A stretch of DNA of 64,000 nucleotides. It comes from Mytilisepta virgata (lineage: Eukaryota > Mollusca > Bivalvia > Mytilida > Mytilidae). Below the pieces are notes generated by a model that worked only from the letters and a program-made list of their open reading frames with translations, searched no databases and was not told the origin of the DNA. Numbering within the stretch: the first letter of the stretch is position 1; each line of letters begins with the position of its first letter. The translations under genes were made by a program, and so were the position numbers. Positions 24,330 through 36,096 of this stretch are shown piece by piece. The stretch covers positions 30,828,230 to 30,892,229 of the forward strand of contig CM051516.1 of NCBI GenBank assembly GCA_028015205.1. The letters are read 5' to 3'.

Positions 24330-25900
24330 CTACCGCAGTATACTTGTCTTGTGACCCTGACTTCATTTTCATCGTTCACTGACTTCATAAACATAAATGT
24401 AAAATCTGCGTCCAAGTTTCGTGGTTAAATCCATTTCTCAGCAACTGTTATACCTAGGCCAACCGTATTTGGTCTATAGATAGTTCTTAGTGGGTATCAG
24501 CAACTAGAATACCTAGACCTACCATATTTGGTCAATGCATAGATCTTGGTGGGTACGTGTCAGTCTGACACCTGCCTTTTGACCTTGACCTCAATTTCAT
24601 GCTTGAGTGAAATGCATCTCATTTTTGTGATTAAGTCAATTTCTATGAAACTGTAATATCTAGGCCAACCATATTTGGGGGATAGATAGTTCTTAGTGGG
24701 TACATGCCAGTCTGATACCTTGCGTAGGACCTTGACCTCAGTTTCATGGTTGAGTGACTTTGTCACATTTTCGTGGTTAAGTCCATTACTCAGCAACTAG
24801 AATACCTAGACCCACCGTATTTGGCCAATAGATAGTTCTTGGTGGGTACATGTCAGACTGACACTTGCCTTTTGACCTTGACCTCAATTTTATGCTTGAG
24901 TGATCTGCGTCACATTTTCGTGATTAAGTCCATTTCTCAGAAACTGTAATAAATAGACCCACCGTATTCAGTCTGAAACTCAATTTCATGGTTGAGTGAC
25001 TTTCCATTATGTTCATTTCTCAGCAAATGTAATACCTAGACCCACCATATTTTGTCAATAGATAGTTCTTAGTCGGTACATATAGGTATGATACCTGCCT
25101 TTTGACCTTGAACTCAATTTCGTGGGTGATTGACCTGTGTCACGTTTTCGCGATTAAGTCCATTTCTTAGCAACTGTAATACCTAAGCCAACCATATCTG
25201 GTCAATAGATAATTCTTAATGGGTACATGCCAGTCTGACACCTGTCTCTGAACCTTGACCTCAATTTCATGCTTGAGTGACTTGTGTTACATTTTGTTTT
25301 TAGATTAAGTCCATTTCTCAGCAACTGTGTTACTTAGGCCCATCATATTTGGTCTGTAGATAGTTCTTGGTGGATGCATGTCAGTCTAACACCTGTCAGC
25401 TGAACTTGACCTAAATTTCATGCTGAGTAACTTAATATACATTTTCATGATTAAGTCTATTTCTCAGCAACTGTAATACATTTGTAACTAGACCGATAGT
25501 ATTTGGTTGATAGAAGTTCTTAGTATATACCACTTTAACATCTGACTCCTTACCTTTGACCTCTATTTCATGCCTTACTGACTTGTTTCACGTTTTGGAA
25601 TAATATCCATTTCTCAACAACTGCATTACATAGATCAACCATATTAGATACTGCTTTGTGGGTGCATAGCTGTCTGAGACTTTGACTTGAATTTCAGACT
25701 TGAGTCACATTTTCATTAAGTCCATTTTTCTGTAGCTGTAATACCTATATCCAAATTGACCTCAATTTTAGGCTTGAGCGACTCTTCTCCCATTTTTACA
25801 AATAAGTCCATTCCTCAACAAATGTTATGAATGTATTATATAGACCCACCATTTTTGGTCTATAGATAGCTTTTGGTGGGTACATACATGTTGTACCAGT
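24330..25900. repeat. Minisatellite array, ~145-150 bp units
   Basis: About ten diverged units, each carrying 'ccatttctcagcaactgtaa', 'cctagacccaccatatttgg', 'agatagttcttagtgggtac' and 'ttgaccttgacctcaatttc'. This resembles the tandem core of bivalve minisatellite elements. ORFs here are translated repeat. Confidence 0.85.
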
Positions 25901-26158
25901 CTGAGACCTGTCAGCTGGCCTTGGACAAAGTTTTAGGCTTGAATGACATGCATGAGATTTTTCAGACAAATTATCGCCAGACCATTACTATTTCTTTTAA
26001 TGCATTTTCCTTTGACTTGCAATGTCGGGTATCAGATAATCATTATTCTGTGTCCATGTGGATACCCAGGCGAGACATGTAGTGTGTCCACTCTTGTTAA
26101 ATTATGTGACTTATGATATATTTGAATGGAAACAGAACATTTAAATTTTTTCTTGTAG

Positions 26159-26380
26159 ACAATACAGAAAAAAATAAAGGGTATCAGTTTCAAGTCCTCA
26201 ATGACACAATGGAAAACCCACACATATGTACTAAACGGACGAGGACTTCTGCGCTTGAGAACGAAAATGCCGATGTCAGTGATTGTCATGGATTGGGAAC
26301 TGATGTACTCTTCATGCGGAGTCGGAAATCAAATACGCGTCGATATAATTATATTGAGACATGTTTCTTTGATGTAAGAG
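26159..26380 (+). CDS. Orphan internal exon candidate, 74 codons, unknown protein
   Basis: An open segment is preceded by a good acceptor (pyrimidine-rich 'tttttcttgtag', ending 26158) and followed by a full-consensus donor AG|GTAAGT (26379-26386). It stays open for all 222 nt, a multiple of three, entering with two bases of a split codon. The peptide is hydrophilic, contains five cysteines or fewer, and shows no domain I recognise. No partner exon was found nearby, and neighbouring sequence is repeats. It may be a relict or a true exon of a gene extending outside this window. Confidence 0.35.
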
Positions 26381-26860
26381 GTAAGTGATAGTATTTTTAA
26401 GTCTCCCAAAGGATGTTTATTAACTTATTTCCTGTCATTATTATTATTACATGTATTTGCATTCTTATACATGTATTTCTTTCTTGGCAACCTTGAACTT
26501 GCCCCTGCCATATTAAGATGTTTCTTTCCTACTACATATCTACTCATCATTCATATAAAAATCTTATTGCGAAACGCGTTGTAGTATGACAACCCGTTTG
26601 CCTTTAAACGGCAAAATATAAAAATCCGTTTTGCAATAAAATGTTCAGACATATTGAAACTTTTCATTAAGCCTTTAAAAATATTTCTTTTTCTTCATTT
26701 ATATGAATTCATAAGGAGATAGTCATTAACTAGTACTGTCGATTAATTAATTTCCATTTTTACAGAAGCTTATTGCAAAACGCGTTGAAGTTTAACAAGA
26801 GTCTCCCAAGGGCTTGAATCGCCTGTTATGTTTAGTGTAGATTTTTGCATCAGTGATTAT

Positions 26861-27548
26861 TGTAATACAATGGTCATAAGCAAAAAGAGTTAGAAAAATA
26901 AATAAGAGAAAATTCAACAAGTTCAAATTTAATATATGTCACAAAGTACAATAATTATATAAAACACCATAAATAATCGAAATGAAGGCTTGTTTAGACT
27001 AGAGTATAAAATAATGAATATCTATCCGTTTTACTATCTATATCTCACGTGTGGTAGGTTATTGTATATACATTTAAAAGTGTTACTTGGATAAAGTGTT
27101 GATGATTCGGACATATTATCATAAATATATAGTGGACTTTATTACCAGTTAAAAGAGTTAATTAAACAGATAAAGATGACCACCTATGTTTTCCGGTCAG
27201 CGAGGAATATTTAAATGGTTTTTCATTTTTATGGTACCTATTTTATGTTTGATTTGTTTACATTTATTTTTAATTACCGAGCAATCAATTAACACGTCCC
27301 GTGTTTGGGAACGTGACTAAAACAGTATAAAAAGAGAACCCAGCGGGAAGTTAAGGTGACCGTGCCTCGAGATACTGGCTAGGGACATAGCTGTTATTAT
27401 CTGTTTATTGTTTGCTGTTTGCTGTTTATTGTTTCACTTGGATTTTATGTACAGTTTTGTTTAGTGTAGTTAACATTAAAAGACATTTATAGAACACAGC
27501 GTGAAGTACTGGCCATTCAAATAGACGATCACGAGCTATAGGGTTACA
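26861..27548. mobile_element. Foldback TIR transposon, copy 2 (left arm deleted)
   Basis: Bounded by TTAT on both sides (26857-26860 and 27549-27552). It begins TGTAATACA and ends GGGTTACA. The core (about 26873-27112) is in the same orientation as in copy 1, and the arm (27115-27548) is inverted relative to copy 1. This copy keeps the right arm and has lost the left one except the terminal TGTAA. TATAAAAAG in the arm points outward (rightward). Confidence 0.75.
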
Positions 27549-27559
27549 TTATTTTCCTA

Positions 27560-28020
27560 TTTAAAGTATACCGTCACATTTTCGCCTTAATATTAACTTG
27601 TACAACTAAAAAATAGAATCCTGAACCCAAATATATATGGTTGCTTGGGACTTTTTCTTTTTGACTTGAACAGGTAAAATATAGGGTCCTTGACCCAAAT
27701 ACATCTATATATGGTTGCTAGGTACATGTTCATCGGTTGCTTTGGATTTTTCAATAACCTTGACCCTTGAGCCTCCATAGTGACTTGTACAGGTATATTG
27801 TAGGGTCCTGAATCTAAATATACATGGTTGATAAGATAATTTTTCATCGGTTGCTATGGACTTTTCCAATGACCTTGACTCTTGACCTTTCTTTTTGACT
27901 CGTGGAGGTAAATTTTAGTGTCCTTAACCCACATTTATATTGTAGCTAGGGACTTTTTCATCGGTTGCTATGGACTTTTTCAGTGATCTTGACCCTCAGT
28001 TTTTCTTGTACAGCTACTAT
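27560..28020. repeat. Minisatellite, ~120 bp units
   Basis: About four units with 'catcggttgctatggacttt' (about 27731, 27847, 27968) and 'gaccttgacccttgac'. Non-coding. Confidence 0.75.
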
Positions 28021-28534
28021 TTAATTTATTTCAAGTTATGCTGAACACTTTTGCTGTTTACAGTTTGTCTTCATCTATAATAATATTCAAGTTAATAACC
28101 TAAAACTGCAAAATTTCCTTAAAATTAACAATACAGGGGCAATAATCTGAAAATGAGTTGACCGAATCGTCCGAATAATTCATGACAGGTAGATCGTGAC
28201 CTCATAAACATTTTTACTTCTTGTCAGTTTTGCTTTAAGTTTTGATACATGTATTTGAGCCAAAAGGTGCATTTTTCACCTATGTTCTTTTTAAGGCATG
28301 GCAGCCATGTTTGTTGATGGACAAGAAAAAAAAACCACAAACTTTATACTAATACCCTAAGGATCTTTCAGCATAAGTTTTGCTGAAATTGATCCTGTAG
28401 TTTCACATGTTTCAGAGGAAAAGCTATTTGAAAATTTACGAAGATTACGAAAAAAAATTGACACATTGTCTTTAACCCTTTCCTTCCTAAATATTTTCAT
28501 CTTTTATGCTTTATTTGCATGGTTTTTTTTTAAC

Positions 28535-29470
28535 CGCGTTTTCCTCTGGAAAAATCCGGTTATTGAATTGGTGAAGTCGGGCGGTCGGGCGGGCGGTCAG
28601 CCGGGCGGGTAGGCCGCTGCCAATCGTGTCCGGCCTATAACTTTCTTGTCTTAAGACCTAGACCTTAGATCTATGGTATGTGGATATGTCACCTCAAGAC
28701 GATGTGTCATGTTTCAAAAATTTTGACCTATGACCTTGACCCTTGACCTTAGGATAAATAAATAGGTCATTTTAGATCATCTTCGTGTCCGGCCTGTAAC
28801 TTTTTTGTCTGAAGACCTAGGCCTCGGATTTTTGGTGTGTAGGTAGGTAATCTCAAGATAATGTGTCACGTACCAAGAATATTGACCTTGACCGTTGACC
28901 TCAGGATCAATAAATAGGTCATTTTTGTAACTTTTTTGTCTAAAGACCTAGGCCTTGGATCTTTGGTGTGTAGGTAGGTTACCTCGAGACGATGTTTTAT
29001 TCACATTTCAAGGATATTGACCTTGACCCTTGACCTCAATGTCAATGAATTGGTAATTTTTGTAACTTTTTTGCCTTAAGACCTAGGCCTTGGATATTTG
29101 TTGTGTACGTAGGTTTCTTCAAGGTGATGTGTCGCATATTAAGGATGTTGACCTTGAACTTTGACCTCAAGGTCAATAAAGTGCTAATCATGTCCAGTCT
29201 GTAACTTTTTTGTCTTAAAACCCAGATCTTAGATCTTTGATGTGTGGGTTGTATACCTCAAGATGATATGTTGTGTACTAAAGATGTTGACGTCTGACCT
29301 TGACCCTTGAGTTCAAAATCAATAAATAGGTCTTTTTTGTAATTGTTTTTGTCATAATACCTAGGCCTCGGGTATTTGATGTGTAAGTATGTTACCTCAC
29401 AATGATGTGTCATGTATAAAGGATATTGTCATTGACCTTTGACCTCAAGGTCAGGAAAGCGGTCCAGCAA
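28535..29470. repeat. Minisatellite element with GC-rich leader, ~135 bp units
   Basis: Opens with 'aaccgcgttttcctctggaa' and a pair AACCG/CGGTT, then a CGGGCGGTCGG-rich leader (28575-28615). About six units follow with 'gtaacttttttgtct', 'aagacctaggcctt' and 'gaccttgacccttgacctc'. The organisation (short leader with inverted ends plus tandem core) matches the other minisatellite elements here. Confidence 0.7.
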
Positions 29471-29559
29471 ATCGTTGTATTTGGCCTGTAACATTTTTTG
29501 ACTGGTTGAAGTTGTCTGATGGATTGTGAATGTTTTGTAACAAGACCACATTTTTGAAC

Positions 29560-32186
29560 ATGTAAGTATATTTAAGATTTACATTTTCATCTTCTTCTCT
29601 GAAACCCCTGGACCTATTGAACTGAACTTGGCCTGAAGCTTCTATGGAAGGTCCTTTACAAAGTTTGCATAAATCATCCCGGTCTGTCAACCAATCAGAA
29701 CATGTAAATGCTCATGGCGGCCATTTTGTTTCACAGACCAGGATGATTTATGAAAATTTTGTAAAGGACCTTCCATAGATACTCCATACCAAAAATTAGT
29801 TCATTTGGCTTTACGATTTCAGAGATGAAGTTTTAAATTTCAACCAATCAGAACATGTAAATGCTCATGGCAGCCATTTTGTTCCACGGACCGGAATGAT
29901 TTATGAAAATTTTGTAAAGGACCTTCATTAGATGTTCCATATCAAAAATCAGTTCATTTGGCTTTATGGTTTCAGAGGAGAAGAACTTTTACATTTTGAT
30001 AAATCAGACTTCGTAAAGGACTTTCCATAGATGCTTCATACCAAAAATTAGTTCATTTGGCTTCACTGTTTCTGAGTAGAAGAAGTTTTAAATTTCGACC
30101 AATCAGAACATGTAAATGGTCATGGCGGCCATTTTGTTTCACGGACCAGGAACATTTATGGAAACTTTGTAAAGGACCTTCCATAGATGCTCTATAACAA
30201 AAATCAGTTAATTTGGCTTTACGGTTTCAGAGGAGAAGTTTTAGATTTGTACCAATCAGAACATGAAAATGCTAATGGTGGCCATTTTGTTTCACCGACC
30301 GGGATGATTTATGCAAACTTTGTAAAGGACCTTCCATAGATGCTCCATACCAATAAGAGGCTCTGCGGGCTTTACGATTTCAGAGTAGAATGTTTTAAAT
30401 TTCGACCAATCAGGACATGTAAATGCTCATGGCAGCCATTTTGTTTCACTGATCGGGATGATTTATGCAAATTTTGTAAAGGACCTTCCATAGATGTACC
30501 ATATCAAAAATCAGTTCATTTGGCTTTATGGTTTCAGAGGAGAAGTTTTACAATTTGACCAATCAGAACATGTAAATGCTCATGGCGGCCATTTTGTTTC
30601 ACGGACCGGGATGATTTATGCAAACTTGGTAAAGGACTTTCCATAGATACTCCATACCAAAAATTAGTTCATTTGACTTAACGGTTTCAGAGAAGTTTAA
30701 AATTTCGACCAATCAGGACATGAAAATGATAATGCGGCCATTTTGTTTCACGGACCAGGATCATTTATGCAAACTTTGTAAAGGACCTTCCATAGATGCT
30801 TTATACCAACAAGTGGGCTGAGCCTATATCGCCCACCTGGCCATTTTGTTTCACGGACCGCGACGATTTATGCAAACTTTGTAAAGGACCTTCCATAGAT
30901 GCTTCATACCAAAAATCAGTTCATCTGGCTTTACGATTTCAGAGGAGATTTAAATTTTGACCAATCAGAACACGAAAATGCTAATGCGGCCATTTTGTTT
31001 CACGGACCAGGATCATTTATGCAAACTTTGTAAAGGACCTTCCATAAATGCTCCAAACCAACAAGAGGCTCAGTGGGCTGAGCTTGTATCGCTCACCTGG
31101 CCATTTTGTTTCACGGACCGGGAAAAATAATCAAACTTTGTAAAGGACCTTCCATAGATGCTTCATACCAAAAGCCAGTTCATTTGGCTTTACGATTTCA
31201 GAGAAGTTTTAAATTTCAACCAATCAGAACATGTAAATGCTCATGGCGGCCATTTTGTTTCACGGACCAGGATGATTTATGCAAACTTGGTAAAGGACTT
31301 TCCATAGATACTCCATACCAAAAATTAGTTCATTTGACTTTACGGTTTCAGAGGAGAAGATTTAAATTTCGACCAATAAGAACAAGAAAATGCTAATGTG
31401 GCCATTTTGTTTCACGGACCAGGATCATTTATGCAAACTTTGTAAAGGACCTTCCATAGATGCTTTATACCAACAAGAGGCTCAGTTGGCTGAGCCTATA
31501 TCGCCCACCTGGCCATTTTGTTTCACGGACCGCGAAGATTTATGCAAACTTTGTAAAGGACCTTCCATAGATGCTTCATACCAAAAATCAGTTCATCTGG
31601 CTTTACGATTTCAGAGATTTAAATTTCGACCAATCAGAACATGAAAATGCTAATGCGGCCATTTTGTTTCACGGACCAGGATCATTTATGCAAACTTTGT
31701 AAAGGACCTTCCATAGATGCTTTATACCAACAAGAGGCTCAGTTGGCTGAGCCTATATCGCCCACCTGGCCATTTTGTTTCACGGACCGGGATGATTTAT
31801 GCAAATTGTGTAAAGGACCTTCCATAGATACTCCATACCAAAAATTAGTTCATTTGACTTAACGGTTTCAGAGAAGTTTAAAATTTCGACCAATCAGGAC
31901 ATGAAAATGATAATGCAAAAATCAGTTCATTTGGCTTTACGGTTTCAGAGGAGAAGAAGTTTTAAATTTCGACCAATCAGAACAGTAAATGCTCATTTCG
32001 GCCATTTTGTTTCACAAACCAAGCAGAATAATGCAAACTTTGTAAAGAACCTTCCATAGATGCTCCATACCAAAAATCAGTTCATTTGGCTTTACGGTTT
32101 CAGAGGAGAAGTTTAAAATTTTGACCAATCAGAATGTGTAAATGCTCATGACGGCCATTTTCTTTCACGGACCGGTATGATTTATG
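29560..32186 (-). repeat. Left minisatellite array, reverse orientation, with repeated 3' ends
   Basis: Units of about 150 bp ('ttgtaaaggaccttccatag', 'cagttcatttggctttacgg', 'cggccattttgtttcacgg') run in the orientation opposite to the array at 34422-36096. The reverse complement of the element 3' end (hairpin of 'gaggctcag...ctgagc' next to 'gctcacctgg') recurs at about 30806, 31058, 31471 and 31729, so several element ends lie in tandem. Long ORFs here translate the satellite and are not genes. The first 120 bp (29570-29690) are in the other orientation. Confidence 0.8.
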
Positions 32187-34421
32187 CAAATTATCTTTAG
32201 AAGAAGATGGTGTACCACTGCCTCAATTTCCCTCCAGAACTGAAAATGCTATCCACAACATAGAAGTAGATATTACAGATATTATTGATGTTATTCAAAC
32301 ACTTAATCCCAATAAATAGTCTGGTTCCGATGTAATCAGTCATAAAATGTTGAAAATTTGCCCCGAAAAGATAGCTATTCCTCTTAGTATCATATTCAAA
32401 AAATCGATAGATCAGTGTAAATACCCGACTAACTGGAAAATAGCAAATGTTACTGCCATATTTAAGAAGGGTGACTCGTCACTGCCTTCTAATTATAGAC
32501 CAATTTCGTTGATAAGTTGTGTTGGTAAAGTAATGGAAAGGGTTGTCTATAAATATGTGTATAACCATCTCCATGTTAACAAATTATTATATGAATATCA
32601 GTCTGGCTTTCTTCCAAAATATTCAACTGTACATCAGCTACTAGAAATCTACAACTGCGTTTTGAATGCATTAGAAAGAAAAGAAATGAGTTGTTTTGTT
32701 TATTGTGATTTTTCAAAGGCATTTGATAAAGTTTGGCATAGAGGGTTGATACATAAATTGAATAGCTATGGAATCCGTGGAAATTTACTTAGTTGGTTTA
32801 ATAATTATTTGTTGGGAAGGCAACAAAAGGTTGTAATTAAAAATTCCTCTTCCTCGTTGTGTCATATTTGTGCCGGAGTTCCCCAAGGTTCTGTACTGGG
32901 ACCTCTTCTTTTGTAATTTATATTAATGATATTGCTGATAAACTTATTTCTTTATGTAGACTTTTTGCAGATGATACCTCGTTCAGCTGCTCTAGTGATG
33001 ATGAACTACATGTCAAGTCTGTGATTGATCATGACTTGGAGCTGTTGGACGGGTGGTCGAATAAATGGTTAATGAACTTTAATCCAAACAAAACAGAAAT
33101 CATGATCTTCTCGAACTCATATACCCCTAATCGGATCTTTTCGTTAAACGGGCAAGATATTCCAATAGTTACAACTCATAAACATTTGGGGGTTACTTTT
33201 AGCAGTGATGCGAAATGGAATAAGCATGTTGAAAATATTATTAGAAGTGTTACTAAACACATTAATGTTCTTCGTAAATTAAGGTATGAAATAAATCGTG
33301 GAAATTTAGAAAAGCTGTATTTAGTTTATATAAGACCATTATTTGAGTATGCAAGCGAGGTTTGGGATAACTGTGGGGTCACAAATGCAACAAAAATTGA
33401 GTTTTTGCAACTTGAAGCAGCACGAATAATAACCGGCTTGCCGTCATTCACGAAGTCCGAAATTATTTATCAAGAAATTGGCTGGGAAAAACTCGAAACG
33501 AGACGAAACAGAAGAAAGTTACAAATGTTTTATAATATAAAAAATAATTCTGCTCCTGATTATCTTTGTAAACTTATTCCTCCAACAATTCAGAGCACAA
33601 CTACATACACCCTCCGTAACGGAGAAGATATTGTACCCTTTTGTAGGCTCTCCCTTACCAGCGGTTTATATATCCCTGCAACTATAAGGCAATGGAATAA
33701 TTTGGATTTAAACATAAGAAATGTCAATTCTATATCAGAATTTAAGAGAAAACTGAAAACCATTAATCAGGCTAATCTTATACCATCCTACTTCGCATTT
33801 GGACCTAAATAACTAAATGTTATTTTAACTCAAATAAGGTGTTATGCTTCTTTTCTAAATCACGATCTCTTTAGAGTAAACATTGTGGCCAGTCCGTCCT
33901 GTAACTGCGGCGCTGCGGTTAAAAATGCACATCACTTCTTTTTTAAGTGTAATAAATATTCAAACAGCAGAGCAGTATTGATTAATAACCTGACCTGGTT
34001 ACCAGATACTTGCAGTATAAATACTGATCTTTTAACCAGATACAGTAATGAACTCACCATCGAACAAAATGAAATCATTTTTAAAAATGTGTATGATTAT
34101 ATTAGAAAATCAAACAGATTCCTGTTCGTCTAATTAACATCTGATTCTTTTTTTTTTTTCTCTCCCTCTCCCTCTCCTCTCTGTTTCTCTTTCTCTATAC
34201 CTCTCCTCCTCATCCCGTCCAATCATTGTAAACCATTGTAATTTTGTTATAATAAGCAGATTATATTTATAGTATATTTATATATATATGTTTACGTATG
34301 TAATGCATGCTCTACTATTGTTTTGAATGTTAATATATTAGGAGAAGACTTCATAAGTATGATTTACTTGTGTCTGATCCTTTTGCTGTGTTTTATAGCA
34401 ATAAAATATGTTTAAACTAAA
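32187..34421 (+). mobile_element. LINE, 5' truncated but otherwise nearly intact
   Basis: Begins abruptly within satellite sequence in the middle of the endonuclease-RT linker and runs through RT to a 3' UTR ending AATAAAATATGTTTAAACTAA. That terminus is shared with the LINE at 1-2599. The 3' UTR has a C/T-rich stretch (34148-34205). Only three simple lesions were found in about 1.9 kb of coding sequence (see pseudogene entry), so this is a relatively young copy. No clear target duplication is seen. Confidence 0.9.
32210..34133 (+). pseudogene. LINE ORF2: reverse transcriptase and C-terminal domain
   Basis: In order: 'NPNK' then an in-frame TAG (32317-32319); RT fingers 'IFKKGDSSLPSNYRPISLIS'; 'FSKAFDKVWHRGL'; 'AGVPQGSVLGPLL'; a one-base deletion near 32913; catalytic 'FADD' at 32964-32975; 'HKHLGVTFSSDAKWN'; a TAA at 33810-33812 after 'FGPK'; then, in the same frame, the C-terminal Cys/His region 'CNCG...HHFFFKC' to a natural-looking stop at 34131-34133. 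Family knowledge says this protein would nick DNA and copy its RNA by target-primed reverse transcription. This copy cannot, lacking the endonuclease and carrying two stops and a frameshift. Confidence 0.88.
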
Positions 34422-36096
34422 CAGGCTCAGCCCACTGAGCCTCTTGTTGGTTTGGAACATCTATGGGAGGTCCTTTACAACGTTTGCATAAATCTGCTTG
34501 GTTTGTAAAAACTTCTCCAAAACAAATTGGCCGCCATTAGCATTTACATGATCTGATTGGTCCAAATTTAAAACTTCTTCTCCTCTGAAACCGTAAAGCC
34601 AAATGAACTGATTTTTGGTATGGAGCATCTATTGAAGGTCCTTTACAAAGTTTGCATAAAACATCCCGGTCAGTAAAACAAAATGGCCGCCATTAGTATT
34701 TTTATGTTCTGATTGGTCCAAATTTAAAACTTCTTCTTCTCTGAAACCGTAAAGCCAAATGAACTGATTTTTGGTATGGAGCATTTATGGAAGGCCCTTT
34801 ACCAAGTTTGCATAACTCATCCCGGTTCGTTAAACAAAATTACTGCCATGATTATTTACATGTTCTGATTGATCGAAATTTAAAACTTCTTCTCTGCAAC
34901 CGTAAAGCCAAATGAACTGATTTTTAGCTCACCTTGCCAAAGGCAATGTGAGCTTTTGTCATCACTTGGCGTCCGTCGTCCGTCGTCTATCGTCCGTCGT
35001 CCGTCCGTAAACTTTTACATTTTCATCTTCTCCTACGAAACCCCTGGACCTGTTGAACTGAAACTTGGCCTGAAGCTTCCTTGGAAGATCCTTTACAAAG
35101 TTTGCATAAATCATCCCGGCCGTGAAACAGAATGGCCGCCATTAGCTTTTACATGTTCTGATTGGTCGAAATTTAAAACTTCTCCTCTGAAACCATAAAG
35201 CCAAATGAACTGATTTTTGGTATGGAGCATCTATGGGAGGTCCTTTCAAAGTTTGCACAAATCTGCTTGGTTTGTGAAACAAAATGGCCGCCATGAGCAT
35301 TTACATGTTCTGATTGGTCAAAATTTAAAACTCTAAAACCGTTAAGCCAAATGAACTGATTTTTGGTATGGATCATCTACGGAAGGTCCTTTACAAAATT
35401 TGCATAAATCTTCTTGGTCCGTGAAACAAAATGGCCGCCATGAGAATTTACCTTTTCTGATTGGTCGAAATGAAAAACTTCTTCTCCTCTGAAACAGTTA
35501 AGCCAAATGAACTGATTTGTCGTATGGGGCATCCATGGCAGGTCCTTTTCAAAATTTGCATAAATCATCCTGGTCTGTGAAACAAAATGGCCGTCATGAG
35601 CATTTACATGTTCTGATTGCTCACAATTTAAAACTTCTTCTCCTTTGAAACCGTAAAGCCAAATGAACTGATTTTTGGTATGGAGCATCCATGGAAGATC
35701 CTTTACAAAGTCTGCATAAATCATCCCGGTCGGTGAAACAAAATGGCCGCCATGAGCATTTACATGTTCTAATTGGTCAAAATGTAAAACTTCTTCTCAT
35801 CTGAAACCATAAAGCCAAATGAACTGATTTTTGATATGGAACATCTATGGCAGGTCCTTTACAAAATTTGCATAAATCATCCCGGTCCATGAAACAAAAT
35901 GGCTGCCATGAGCATTTACATGTTCTGATTGGTCGAAATTTAAAACTTCTTCTCTGAAAACGTAAAGCCAAATGAACTAATTTTTTGTATGGGGCATCTA
36001 TGGAAGGTCCTTTACAAATTTTTGATCAATCTTCCCGGTCCGTGATACAAATTGCCCAAGTGAGCGATACAGGCTCAGCCCACTCAGCCTCTTATT
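34422..36096 (+). repeat. Right minisatellite array, forward orientation, containing an element 5' end at 34926
   Basis: The same ~150-bp units as 29560-32186, but inverted. It starts with an element 3' end (aggctcag...ctgagcctcttgtt at 34424-34448). It contains a full 5' end at 34926, whose hairpin AGCTCACCTTGCC/GGCAATGTGAGCT leads into 'gtccgtcgtccgtc'. It closes with the 3' end 'aagtgagcgatacaggctc' and a hairpin near 36055-36096. ORFs are translated repeat. Confidence 0.8.

Noticed and set aside
24330..25900. Regular spacing of repeats that could suggest a CRISPR array
   Set aside because: Units are ~147 bp and continuous, without short conserved repeats separated by unique spacers, in a eukaryotic context with no cas genes.
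21689..27548. A single 5.9-kb element bounded by TGTAACCC and GGGTTACA
   Set aside because: Each end copy has its own complete termini and its own 4-bp duplication, and the LINE resumes at 22414, so these are two separate insertions.
29451..31862. Several ORFs of 70-96 codons with repeated 'CKLCKGPSID' blocks
   Set aside because: They follow the minisatellite unit, occur on both orientations of the array and lack start, splice or family evidence.
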